This document shows positions 9,155-16,876 of a stretch of DNA of 55,290 nt, in pieces. Below the pieces are notes generated by a model. The model was not told where the DNA came from. It worked only from the letters and a program-made list of their open reading frames with translations, and made no database searches. The stretch's first letter is position 1. Each line of letters opens with the position of its first letter. The position numbers and the translations under genes are program-made. The DNA comes from Acidobacteriota bacterium (GTDB taxonomy: Bacteria > Acidobacteriota > Terriglobia > Terriglobales > Acidobacteriaceae): NCBI GenBank assembly GCA_018268775.1, contig JAFDVV010000032.1, forward strand, positions 31,081-86,370, given 5' to 3'.

Positions 9155-9278
9155 TGCCCTTCACCATAGCATGATCTTCACGCCGGAAAAGATCGTTCAT
9201 CGCACCTGGAACGAAGCCAGCGGCAACTCGCGGAGTGGACAATTCCTTATGGATGAATCTGAATTCGTGCCCGGATGT

Positions 9279-9385
9279 GTCATCCTGAGCGAGCGCAGCG
9301 AGTCGAAGGACCTGCGGTCTGCTTAGGTCAGTACATCTCTTGTGGGCGCAGCAATCGTCATTCTGAACGCAGTGAAGAATCTCGG
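9279..9385. repeat. Family-1 dispersed repeats
   Basis: A full copy runs from about 9279 to 9315 (GTCATCCTGAGCGAGCGCAG to GAAGGACCTGC), and a diverged one (GTCATTCTGAACGCAGTGAAG) from 9357 to 9385. They occupy the gap upstream of the PBP1A gene and downstream of the S41-family gene. Confidence 0.8.
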
Positions 9386-9424
9386 TATTTCGCGTCCCCG
9401 CCCCTTGAACGCCAGGAATCCTCT

Positions 9425-10669
9425 TCAGGCCGCCTTGCTCTTCAAAAGATCCAGTGCCTTCGTCAACTGATCGTCCACCGTGACAGACTTCCTGGGAGCC
9501 GACGGCTCGTGTTCCTTCGCCGCAGCCACATCATCGCCTGTATCGTCTCCGTCCCCGCTGCCGTCATCGAAGTTCGACGCAACCAGGACACCCGGCGTAA
9601 CGCCCTCATCCTCCAGCTTCTTACCCGACGGAGACTCGTACTTCGCAACCGAAAGAATCAGCGCCGCGCCATCCGGCAGCTCGAACGTCTTCTGCTGTGA
9701 GCCTTGACCAAAGGTCTTCTCACCCACCAGGTCTGCCCGCTTGTTGTCCAGCAGAGCTGCCGCAACAATCTCTCCGGGCCCGGCCGTTCCGCGATTCACC
9801 AGCACCACCACAGGCGAGGTTGCATTGATCGCCTTCGACGGCTCCGCCGCGAACGTCTGCTTTGCAACCTTCTGACCTTCCAGCTCCGCAATCGTGCCCG
9901 TCTTCAGGAACATGTTCGCCAGACGCATCGCCTCCGACATGTCGCCCGCAGCCACATCCCGAAGGTCCAGCAGGACCTTCTTATTGCCGGCCTTCGACAT
10001 CCCTTTGAGCTTGGCTTCGACCTGCTGCACGTGGTCGTGATCCAGAATGCCCGGTTTCAAATACAGAATCGACGAGTTCTCATACATCGTCTCTCCCACG
10101 GGAGGCAGCGACGGGAGCACGCGAGTCATCGTAATCTTTTCAGGGGCTGCCTTACGCGGACGCACCACCGCGACTGTCAGTTCGCTCCCGGGAGCGCCCT
10201 CCAGCATCATGCGGATCATCGCCAGCGAAAGGTCGCGCGTATCCTGCGTTCCGATCGCCTCGATAATGTCGCCGTCGTTCAGGTTTGCCTTGTCGGCAGG
10301 GCTTCCCGGAACGACCGAAACCACCGTGGCATAGCCATACCGCTTCGACACGTTCAGCCCAACCTGAGCCTTGCCACCCTTGTCGGCCTTGAACGCCTTG
10401 TAATCCTCAGGAGACAGGTAGCTCGAATCCGCGTCCAACGACTCCAGCAAGCCGCGCAGCGCGCCATTGGTCACCGCGCTCATATTCGGCTCTTCCACGT
10501 AGTCCGTCTGAATATGCCGCAGCACCTCGCTGTACACGTTGATCTGCCGGTAGGCGCCATCCTGCGCGTCCGTCGCAGCGCTCACGCCGCTCGAGTTGAC
10601 GCCCAGAAATACAGCCAGTACCAGAACAACGGACACAGCAAGAAGCAGGATCTTCGTAATCTTCGGCAT
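9425..10669 (-). CDS. S41 (C-terminal processing) peptidase homologue lacking the catalytic dyad
   Basis: A 414-residue protein with an N-terminal membrane anchor or signal (ILLLAVSVVLVLAVFLGV), a CtpA-type N-terminal domain, a PDZ domain near residues 85-160 (VVPGSPADKANLNDGDIIEAI), and the S41 core. CtpA/Tsp enzymes use Ser and Lys 25 residues apart in SASASE...FGKG. Here the corresponding text is TAGPGE...FGQG: the serine position is Gly297 and the lysine position is Gln322, both confirmed in the nucleotides (GGG and CAA). The fold is intact but ordinary Ser/Lys catalysis should be absent. I chose the ATG at 10669, giving MPKITK, over an upstream in-frame start at 10693. A periplasmic binding or adaptor role is inference. 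Confidence 0.88.
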   Translation of the reverse strand: MPKITKILLLAVSVVLVLAVFLGVNSSGVSAATDAQDGAYRQINVYSEVLRHIQTDYVEEPNMSAVTNGALRGLLESLDADSSYLSPEDYKAFKADKGGKAQVGLNVSKRYGYATVVSVVPGSPADKANLNDGDIIEAIGTQDTRDLSLAMIRMMLEGAPGSELTVAVVRPRKAAPEKITMTRVLPSLPPVGETMYENSSILYLKPGILDHDHVQQVEAKLKGMSKAGNKKVLLDLRDVAAGDMSEAMRLANMFLKTGTIAELEGQKVAKQTFAAEPSKAINATSPVVVLVNRGTAGPGEIVAAALLDNKRADLVGEKTFGQGSQQKTFELPDGAALILSVAKYESPSGKKLEDEGVTPGVLVASNFDDGSGDGDDTGDDVAAAKEHEPSAPRKSVTVDDQLTKALDLLKSKAA

Positions 10670-10796
10670 AAAAACGGAACTCTCCCGGCACACCCTGGGG
10701 CCTGCCTGACAGCGGTTAGACGAATACCGCTGTCAAAATGATACTCTCGTACCGGGATTCAACGGTACGGCGGCACTAACACTATAGTGGGCATTT

Positions 10797-10873
10797 TGGT
10801 GGCGGCGGGCAGAATCGAACTGCCGACCTACGGGTTATGAGTCCGTCGCTCTAACCATCTGAGCTACGCCGCC
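10797..10873 (-). tRNA. tRNA-Met (CAT anticodon), elongator type
   Basis: A 77-nt cloverleaf on the minus strand. The seven-base acceptor stem GGCGGCG/CGCCGCC, D-arm GTAGCTCAGATGGTTAGAGC, anticodon loop with CAT, T-arm GGCAG/CTGCC around TTCGATT, and discriminator A all form, and CCA is encoded. The sequence resembles elongator tRNA-Met. A tRNA-Ile2 read with lysidine shares this anticodon and cannot be fully excluded, but the overall match favours Met. Confidence 0.93.
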
Positions 10874-11011
10874 GATGTGGTGAGACTGAGCCAGCATGAA
10901 ACCATCGCGGTTCAACAGAAGGAGAACCACCTCGGCACAGCCATCTCCAATCATACTTGATTCCAACCAGCCGGCAAAGTCCGCTGAACGACAACTACTT
11001 GATAACCAGCT

Positions 11012-11016
11012 AGGAG
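11012..11016 (+). promoter_or_regulatory. Shine-Dalgarno AGGAG deciding an AUU start for kdsB
   Basis: AGGAG sits nine bases before the ATT at 11026. The same stretch carries an in-frame TAG at 11011, so translation must start after it. ATT is the only near-cognate start between that stop and the conserved GVIPARLASTRLPRK. Confidence 0.65.
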
Positions 11017-11025
11017 CAGCAAACC

Positions 11026-11766
11026 ATTCCGACTCAACGGCCAACCACTCTCGGCGTCATTCCTGCCCGCCTCGCCTCCACCCGCCTGCCGCGTAAGGTA
11101 TTGCGCAGCATCGCAGGACGCCCCATGCTCGCCTGGGTCTACGAGGCCGCGCGCGCCTGCCCGCAGCTTGAGCAGGTCGTCATCGCCACCGACTCCAACG
11201 AGATCGTCGACCTCTGCCATGCGAACAACTGGCCCGTCCAGCTCACGTCGCCTGAACTGACCAGCGGCTCCGACCGCGTTCACGCCGTCGCGCAGCTCAT
11301 CGACGCCGATATCTACGTCAACATCCAGGGAGACGAGCCGCTCCTCAAACCCGAGCACCTCACCGCGCTCCTTCGCCCCTTCACCAATCCCGCCGTCGAA
11401 GTCTCCACCCTCAAGGTGCCCTGCACGCCGGTCAACATCCACAACCCAAACGCAGTCAAAGTCGTCACCGCCGCCGATGGCCGTGCGCTCTACTTCTCCC
11501 GCGCCACCATCCCCTACAACCGCGACGGCGGCCCCGCGCAGTATTGGAAGCACATCGGCCTCTACGGCTACCGCAAATCCGCGCTTGAACGCTTCCCCAC
11601 CCTGCCCAACCGCACCCTCGAACACACCGAAAGACTCGAACAGCTACGCTTCCTCGAGAACGGCATCACCCTCTACGTCGAAGCCACTGAGTTCGACACC
11701 ATCGGCGTCGACACCGAGGAAGACCTCAAGCTCGTCGAATCGATCCTGCTGCAGTCAGCACACTGA
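11026..11766 (+). CDS. kdsB: 3-deoxy-manno-octulosonate cytidylyltransferase (CMP-Kdo synthetase), probable AUU start
   Basis: A 246-residue enzyme that activates Kdo with CTP for lipopolysaccharide core synthesis. The N-terminal nucleotide loop is GVIPARLASTRLPRK, followed by IATDSNEIVDLC, SGSDRV, the IQGDEPL metal motif, and YKKS-like YRKSALERF. No ATG, GTG or TTG precedes the nucleotide loop in frame: the frame opens at a TAG at 11011, and the next usual start (TTG 11101) would delete the CTP-binding loop. ATT at 11026 has AGGAG nine bases upstream and gives a normal family length, so I take it as start. A sequencing error is the alternative. The gene is single, downstream of the opposite-strand tRNA-Met. 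Confidence 0.88.
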   Translation: MPTQRPTTLGVIPARLASTRLPRKVLRSIAGRPMLAWVYEAARACPQLEQVVIATDSNEIVDLCHANNWPVQLTSPELTSGSDRVHAVAQLIDADIYVNIQGDEPLLKPEHLTALLRPFTNPAVEVSTLKVPCTPVNIHNPNAVKVVTAADGRALYFSRATIPYNRDGGPAQYWKHIGLYGYRKSALERFPTLPNRTLEHTERLEQLRFLENGITLYVEATEFDTIGVDTEEDLKLVESILLQSAH

Positions 11767-11774
11767 TTCTTGTT

Positions 11775-11807
11775 GTCATCCCGCAGCGTAGCAGAGGATC
11801 TGCTTTT
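11775..11807. repeat. Family-1 dispersed repeat (short copy)
   Basis: GTCATCCCGCAGCGTAGCAG followed by AGGATCTGC, a short family-1 copy just after the kdsB stop. Confidence 0.7.
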
Positions 11808-11840
11808 CTTACTCCACACTCGGTTCCTGGCCCAAGGCGC

Positions 11841-11955
11841 GGGTGCCCCATTCATGCCGCAGGCATGGGTGGGACATTCATCGCCGGGTGCCGGGTGCCC
11901 CATATCTGGCGGTCTCCATCGCCAGATGTGGGACCATTCGAGCGAAGCTCGAACC
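11841..11955. repeat. Family-3 REP-like repeat, composite copy
   Basis: Contains both variants of the family-3 element seen around the RAYT gene: GGGTGCCCCATTCATGC with its GCATGGGTGGG partner, then GGGTGCCCCATATCTGGC with GCCAGATGTGGG, ending in TTCGAGCG-AAG-CTCGAA. It ends where the HAD phosphatase gene on the minus strand stops. Confidence 0.8.
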
Positions 11956-12621
11956 CTACCGCACCGCCGAAAATCTCAGCTCCAACCCGGCTCCCGATCT
12001 CACCACCGTAAGCCCCTCCATCGAACCCACTACCCAGTCCGCCTGATCGAGCTCCTCCAACGTGTGCGTCCCAATCACTCCCAGCACGCGCGACCCCGCA
12101 GCCTTCCCCGCGCCAACGCCCGACGGAGCATCCTCCACCACAACGCACTCGGCACTCGAAAACCCCAGCAGTGCCGCCCCACGCATGTAAGGCTCAGGAT
12201 CGGGCTTCCCCCGCTCCACCATGTCCGCAGTAATCAAACGCTCCGGCAAAGGCAATCCTGCCACCTTCAGTCGCTCCACAGTCAAACGCTTCGTTGCCGA
12301 GGTCACAATCGCCCACCGGTCTGGAGGAAGACTCTCCAGCAGCGCCTTCACTCCCGGCAGCACCTTCAGGTCTTCGGTGTCGTCGACCTCAATATCCTCG
12401 ATCACCCGCAGGCCTTCATACGGGTCCATGTCCGGCCGAAGGCTCTTCACAATCTCGATCGCCCGCATTCCATGCGGCACTTCATAGTTGTCAGGGTCGG
12501 GGACGTCGTACATCTTCGCCCACTTCCTCCAGCTTCGACTTACCGACCCGATCGAGCTGATCAGCACTCCATCCATGTCAAACAGCAGGCCCTTCGCCTC
12601 CACCACCATCGGCTTACTCAA
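11956..12621 (-). CDS. HAD-IA family phosphatase
   Basis: A 221-residue haloacid-dehalogenase hydrolase. Motif I is FDMDGV at about residues 14-19 (nucleophile and acid Asp), motif II TSATKR, motif III Lys in KPDPEPY, and motif IV VVEDAPSGVGAGKAAG. The set is complete, and the small cap is that of beta-phosphoglucomutase or sugar-phosphatase types. The preferred start is TTG at 12621, which overlaps the hexomutase stop as TTGA and has AAGGGG at optimal spacing; the ATG at 12609 is the alternative. It is the last gene of the aminotransferase-manC-hexomutase-HAD run. A sugar-phosphate substrate is inferred from the neighbours. Confidence 0.87.
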   Translation of the reverse strand: MSKPMVVEAKGLLFDMDGVLISSIGSVSRSWRKWAKMYDVPDPDNYEVPHGMRAIEIVKSLRPDMDPYEGLRVIEDIEVDDTEDLKVLPGVKALLESLPPDRWAIVTSATKRLTVERLKVAGLPLPERLITADMVERGKPDPEPYMRGAALLGFSSAECVVVEDAPSGVGAGKAAGSRVLGVIGTHTLEELDQADWVVGSMEGLTVVRSGAGLELRFSAVR

Positions 12622-14057
12622 GCATTCCCCTTCATCACAAAATCCGTTGCGGCCTTCAGCACCTTCTCCACCGACTCCTTCGAGCAGCTCTCCGAGTACA
12701 CCCGCAGCAGGGGCTCCGTACCCGAGGCCCGCAGCAGCAGCCACGTCTCCGCGGCATTCTTCTTTCCAACACACTCCGGATTGTCGAGGAAGAACTTGAT
12801 CCCGTCCATCGTCTCCACCCGCAACACCTTCATCCCCGCGAACTCGGCAACGCCAGCCTTCGCGCGCGCAATCGCAGATTGCTTCAAATCCTCGGCGATG
12901 TGCATGTCGATGCGCCCATACTGGTGCTCGCCAAACTCATCCTGCAACGCCTGCACCAACTCGCCCAGCGTCTTCTTCTCATCGGCCATCACGTTGGCAA
13001 TCAGCAGGCTGTTCAGCAGCCCATCGCGCTCCGGCAGGTGCTTGCTGATACCCATGCCGCCCGACTCCTCGCCGCCGATCAGAATCTCCTTCTCCAGCAT
13101 CAGGTCCGCAACATATTTGAAGCCGATCCCGTGCTCGTTCAGCTTGCGCCCATACTTTGCCGCGATGCGGTCCATCATCTTCGTCGTGTTGAACGCGCGC
13201 GTCAGCTCGCCCGGCCACTTCTTCCGTTCCAACAGCCACCACGCCAGCAGGCTCAGAATCTTGTGCGCGTCCACCACATTGCCGTACTCATCCACAGCGC
13301 CGATGCGGTCAGCATCGCCGTCCGTAATTAATCCCGCATCGCAACGCTCACCCACAACTGCAACCTGCGTCTCCGCAATGTGGGGAAGTATCGGCTCAGG
13401 ATTGATTCCCGGGAACGCCGGGTTCACCTCGTTGCGAATCTCCGTAAACGGAATCTCGTGCTTGGCAAAGATCCCCGCCACCACGCCACGCCCCGCGCCA
13501 TACATTACGTCCAGCAGAAACTTGAAACCCGAGGCCTTGATCGCCTCCAGGTCCACGAACTTCGCAATCGCCGCAACATACTCCGGGTTGAAGTCCAGCT
13601 CAACGATCGGCGCAGCAGCCGCCGCCTTCGCCAGCGGCTTATCCAGGTAGCTCTCAATCGCGGTCATGATCGAAGGCTTTCCCGAGCCGCCATAGCTCGC
13701 CTTGTACTTCACGCCGTTCCACTCCGCAGGGTTGTGGCTCGACGTAATCATCACGCCCCCCGCCGCCTTACGCTCACGCACCGCATACGACAGTGCAGGC
13801 GTAGGAGTAATCACGCTCGCTAGCTGCACCGGAATTCCTGCGCCTGCCAGCACCTCGGCCGCGACACGCGCAAACGAGCGCGACCCGAACCGCGTGTCCC
13901 ACCCGATACACACACCGGCTTTCGCATCCTCATGCGCCAAGACATAGTTCGCAATCGCCGAAACCGCCACGCGAACATTCGCATAAGTAAAATCGTCGGC
14001 AATCACGCCGCGCCAACCGTCCGTACCAAACTTAACTACACTCTTCGTATCTGCCAT
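12618..14057 (-). CDS. Phosphoglucomutase/phosphomannomutase family protein
   Basis: A 479-residue alpha-D-phosphohexomutase interconverting hexose 6- and 1-phosphates. It starts MADTKSVVKFGTDGWRG, the phosphate-binding opening of the family. The phosphoserine loop is TSSHNP (Ser107), the metal loop DGDADR is near residue 250, the sugar-specificity loop GGEESGG is near 320, and the C-terminal phosphate loop is RASGTEP. GEESGG at the sugar loop is common to enzymes accepting glucose or mannose. Lying directly downstream of manC, it plausibly supplies mannose-1-phosphate for GDP-mannose. It overlaps the HAD gene by four bases. Confidence 0.92.
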   Translation of the reverse strand: MADTKSVVKFGTDGWRGVIADDFTYANVRVAVSAIANYVLAHEDAKAGVCIGWDTRFGSRSFARVAAEVLAGAGIPVQLASVITPTPALSYAVRERKAAGGVMITSSHNPAEWNGVKYKASYGGSGKPSIMTAIESYLDKPLAKAAAAAPIVELDFNPEYVAAIAKFVDLEAIKASGFKFLLDVMYGAGRGVVAGIFAKHEIPFTEIRNEVNPAFPGINPEPILPHIAETQVAVVGERCDAGLITDGDADRIGAVDEYGNVVDAHKILSLLAWWLLERKKWPGELTRAFNTTKMMDRIAAKYGRKLNEHGIGFKYVADLMLEKEILIGGEESGGMGISKHLPERDGLLNSLLIANVMADEKKTLGELVQALQDEFGEHQYGRIDMHIAEDLKQSAIARAKAGVAEFAGMKVLRVETMDGIKFFLDNPECVGKKNAAETWLLLRASGTEPLLRVYSESCSKESVEKVLKAATDFVMKGNA

Positions 14058-14068
14058 ACGCCCTTCGT

Positions 14069-14143
14069 TTTGTCATTCCGCAGCTTCTTTGTCATTCCGC
14101 AGCTTCTTTGTCATTCCGCAGCGAAGCGGAGGAATCTGCTTTT
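14069..14143. repeat. Family-1 repeat with 19-bp tandem head
   Basis: TTTGTCATTCCGCAGCTTC occurs twice in tandem (14069-14087 and 14088-14106). A third head then continues into a full element, CATTCCGCAGCGAAGCGG to GGAATCTGC. It fills the gap between manC and the hexomutase gene. Confidence 0.8.
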
Positions 14144-14158
14144 ATCTCTCTAAACCCG

Positions 14159-15319
14159 CTACACCAGATCTTCCCGCCCGGCCCGCTTCAACTCAGCCAC
14201 AACCTTGCCCACATCCTGCGAGCGTTCACGCGTCGTAATCAGCAGCGCATCATCCGTCTCCACCACCACAAGATCGCTCACGCCAACCAGCGCAACCGCC
14301 TTGCCCGGCGCATACACGTAGTTGCCCAACGAATCGATATTCACACACGGCTGGTTCGTCTTGTCGAAGATATTCCTCTTCGCCAGATCGTCCGGTCCGC
14401 AGTGCGCCACATGCTCGTGCAGCGCCGACCAGCACCCCAGGTCGTTCCAGCAAAAATCACCCGGCAGGCAATAGATCTCCGACACCTCTTCGCCCTTTGC
14501 CGACCGCGGCTCCAGCACCGCATAGTCGATCGAGATGTTTTCGCACTGCGGATACACCTCCTGAAACACCGCCGTAAACGCGGGCGTCCCATAGGCCTTC
14601 GCAATCTTCTCCATCAGAGGAGCCATCGCCGGACTATGCTCCCTGATCGCACCCGCCAGCGTCCTCGCGCTCCACAGAAACATGCCGCTGTTCCACGCAT
14701 AGTTGCCCGAAGCAACAAATGCCTCCGCCAGTGCCTTGTGCGGCTTCTCCGTGAATCGCTTCACGCGGCGAACCTCAATCCCGCCTGCAATCGCAGCCGC
14801 CGCCTCCGACGCTTCGCCGCGCTCGATGTACCCATAACCCGTCTCGGCCTTCGTCGCCGGAACACCCAGCACAACGATCCTCTCCTCGCTCGCAGCCAGC
14901 TTCACGCCAGCGCGCACCACGGCGGCGAATCTCTCGGCATCCTCGATCACATGGTCCGAGGGGAATATCCCAATCACCGCGTCGGGATCGCTCTTCTCCA
15001 GCAGAAACGCAGCCAGCGCGCACGCCGGGGCCGTATTCCTCGCCGCCGGCTCGCTCAGAATCTTCTTCGCATCAAGCTCGGGGAGCTGCCGCGCAATCTC
15101 CTCGCACAGCAGGTCGTTCGTGATCACCCAGATATCTTCGGTCTTGCCCACGCGCAGCAGGCGATCCACCGTCTGCTGAATCATCGTTCGCTCGCCATCG
15201 AGAGCCAGCACCTGCTTCGCTCGCGACTTGCGGCTCCTTGGCCAGAAGCGCGTACCACTTCCACCTGCAAGAATCACCGGCGCAAACCGCGGTTCCTTCT
15301 CCGAACTCGAACTGCTCAT
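14159..15319 (-). CDS. manC: Mannose-1-phosphate guanylyltransferase
   Basis: A 386-residue nucleotidyltransferase making GDP-mannose from mannose-1-phosphate and GTP. The signature AGGSGTRFWPRSR lies near residues 18-30, with KQVLAL next, then IFPSDHVI, FTEKP and NSGMFLW typical of the ManC/Rfb class. The C-terminal isomerase domain of the bifunctional ManC/AlgA is missing, so this is the short monofunctional form. The start is ATG 15319, with GGAG upstream; an in-frame TTG at 15334 is less likely. It lies 63 bp after the aminotransferase and 101 bp before the hexomutase. GDP-mannose would feed glycan or polysaccharide synthesis. Confidence 0.92.
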   Translation of the reverse strand: MSSSSSEKEPRFAPVILAGGSGTRFWPRSRKSRAKQVLALDGERTMIQQTVDRLLRVGKTEDIWVITNDLLCEEIARQLPELDAKKILSEPAARNTAPACALAAFLLEKSDPDAVIGIFPSDHVIEDAERFAAVVRAGVKLAASEERIVVLGVPATKAETGYGYIERGEASEAAAAIAGGIEVRRVKRFTEKPHKALAEAFVASGNYAWNSGMFLWSARTLAGAIREHSPAMAPLMEKIAKAYGTPAFTAVFQEVYPQCENISIDYAVLEPRSAKGEEVSEIYCLPGDFCWNDLGCWSALHEHVAHCGPDDLAKRNIFDKTNQPCVNIDSLGNYVYAPGKAVALVGVSDLVVVETDDALLITTRERSQDVGKVVAELKRAGREDLV

Positions 15320-15382
15320 CGACACTCGCTCCAAAGGAAAAACCGCATCGGCAAACCCGATGCGGCTCTCTCATTTCTCTCT

Positions 15383-16579
15383 CTAGCCAAGCTTTGCAAA
15401 GTACTCCCGCATCCGCTTCACGCCCTCATCCACAACATCGTGGGAGACCGCGTACGACAGCCGTATGTGCTCGGTCGTCCCGAACGCCTCGCCCGGAACC
15501 ACCACCACATGCGCCTCGCTCAGCAGCTTTGCCGCCAGGTCCGTCGCCGACTTCACGCCGCCCCTGCCGATGAACTTGCCGATGTTCGGATACACATAAA
15601 ACGCACCCTCAGGCACCGTGCAGGTCAGCCCGGGGATCGTCTTGAACCCTTCCAGAATCCGGTCGCGCAGCTTGATGTAGTCCGCCCGCATCTCCGCCAC
15701 GCACTCCTGCGATGCGCTCACCGCCGCAATCGAGGCCTGCTGCACCATGCTCGCTGTGTTCGAGGTCGATTGCGACTGCAACTTGCTCATCGCCGCAATA
15801 ATCGGCTTTGGCCCCAGCGCATATCCCGCGCGCCAGCCCGTCATCGCATACGTCTTCGACAGCGATCCCAGCACCACAACATGCTCCTTGCAATCGAGGA
15901 AGCTGCCGCCGCTCACGATCTTCCCCGTGAAGTTCAGATACACATAGCACTCATCCAGCAGCACGAAGATGTCGCGCTTGTGCGCCATGCGAACGATCGC
16001 TTCAAGGTCCTCCGGCGAGACCACCGCGCCCGAAGGATTCGACGGTGTATTCAGGATGATCGCCTTCGTCTTCGGCGTAATCGCATCCTCGATCATCTTC
16101 GCCGTCACGCGGAAGTTCTCCGCCTCGCTCGTCTCGATGAACACCGGCTTGCCGCCCGCATACTGAATGATGTCCTTGAACGAGACCCAGTACGGCACAG
16201 GCAAAATGACCTCGTCGCCGTGGTCCACCAGAACCTGGATCGCATTGAACAGCGCCAGCTTGCCGCCCGTCGTAAACACGCACTCGTCGGCAGCGTAGTC
16301 CGAACCGAAGTCGGCCTTGTGACGGTCCACAATCGCCTGACGCACGCTCGGCGTTCCCGCCACGTTCGTATAACGGGTGAAGTTCTTCTCAATCGCCTCG
16401 ATCGCGGCATCCTTGATGTGCCGCGGGGTATTGAAATGGGGCTCGCCCGCTCCAAAGTCCGCCAGATTGATCCCCTCGGACTTCAGCTTCAGCGCCGCCG
16501 CTGTAATCGCCATCGTCGCCGAAACTTCAATGCGGCCAATACGGTCCGCAAATACCTTGGTTGCCGTTGCTGTGCTCAT
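15383..16579 (-). CDS. Class I/II aminotransferase (aspartate aminotransferase type)
   Basis: A 398-residue PLP enzyme of fold type I. The Schiff-base lysine is in GSLSKTYAMTGWRAGY near residue 237. Upstream are NTPSNPSG (PLP-stacking region) and DECYVYL, and the C terminus has the carboxylate-binding Arg in HIRLSYA. The order and spacing match the AspC/AAT Ib subfamily found in many non-enteric bacteria. The start is ATG 16579 (MSTATATKVFADRIGRIE); the frame upstream to 16627 is repeat-adjacent and unlikely. Substrate, probably aspartate and a keto acid, is inferred from family membership. Confidence 0.91.
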   Translation of the reverse strand: MSTATATKVFADRIGRIEVSATMAITAAALKLKSEGINLADFGAGEPHFNTPRHIKDAAIEAIEKNFTRYTNVAGTPSVRQAIVDRHKADFGSDYAADECVFTTGGKLALFNAIQVLVDHGDEVILPVPYWVSFKDIIQYAGGKPVFIETSEAENFRVTAKMIEDAITPKTKAIILNTPSNPSGAVVSPEDLEAIVRMAHKRDIFVLLDECYVYLNFTGKIVSGGSFLDCKEHVVVLGSLSKTYAMTGWRAGYALGPKPIIAAMSKLQSQSTSNTASMVQQASIAAVSASQECVAEMRADYIKLRDRILEGFKTIPGLTCTVPEGAFYVYPNIGKFIGRGGVKSATDLAAKLLSEAHVVVVPGEAFGTTEHIRLSYAVSHDVVDEGVKRMREYFAKLG

Positions 16580-16660
16580 ATATCTAGTTTGGCAGATTTG
16601 GCCACCGAGCGAAAGCCGAGATGCCAACCGAAGGTGTCATTCTCCACTACCCAAAACCTT

Positions 16661-16830
16661 GTCATCCCGACCGAAGCGTAGCGGAGTGGAGGGACCTGCT
16701 TTTGCTCGAACCGCCACAGCCTTTCGATTGACCGCGTCATTTCCTGCACTCCACCAAACAGCACATTTCCTATAAAGTGTCATCCTGAGCGAAGTCGTTG
16801 CGAAGCAACGACGTAGTCGAAGGACCTGCG
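16661..16830. repeat. Family-1 dispersed repeats, two copies
   Basis: One copy is at 16661-16701 (GTCATCCCGACCGAAGCGTA to GAGGGACCTGC). A second at 16779-16830 carries an internal perfect hairpin, GTCGTTGC-GAA-GCAACGAC (16794-16812). They fill the gap between two divergent genes. Confidence 0.85.
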
Positions 16831-16876
16831 TCTCGCCTACAGCGCCACAACTTCCCCGCATCAAGGAGAACCCGCC

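Noticed and set aside
7313..9169. A 618-codon frame opposite PBP1A
   Set aside because: Antisense to a clear PBP1A with complete motifs; the translated text is Arg-rich with no recognisable fold.
10896..11096. A frameshifted kdsB N terminus in the 66-codon frame upstream
   Set aside because: Its translation has no similarity to a CMP-Kdo synthetase N terminus, and the conserved N terminus is already in the kdsB frame.
11101..11766. kdsB starting at the TTG at 11101
   Set aside because: It would remove the GVIPARLASTRLPRK nucleotide loop that every family member needs.
14108..16681. An 857-codon open frame on the plus strand
   Set aside because: It lies antisense to manC and the aminotransferase, has Arg/His/Leu-rich shadow composition, and shows no domain; a by-product of GC-rich codon use.
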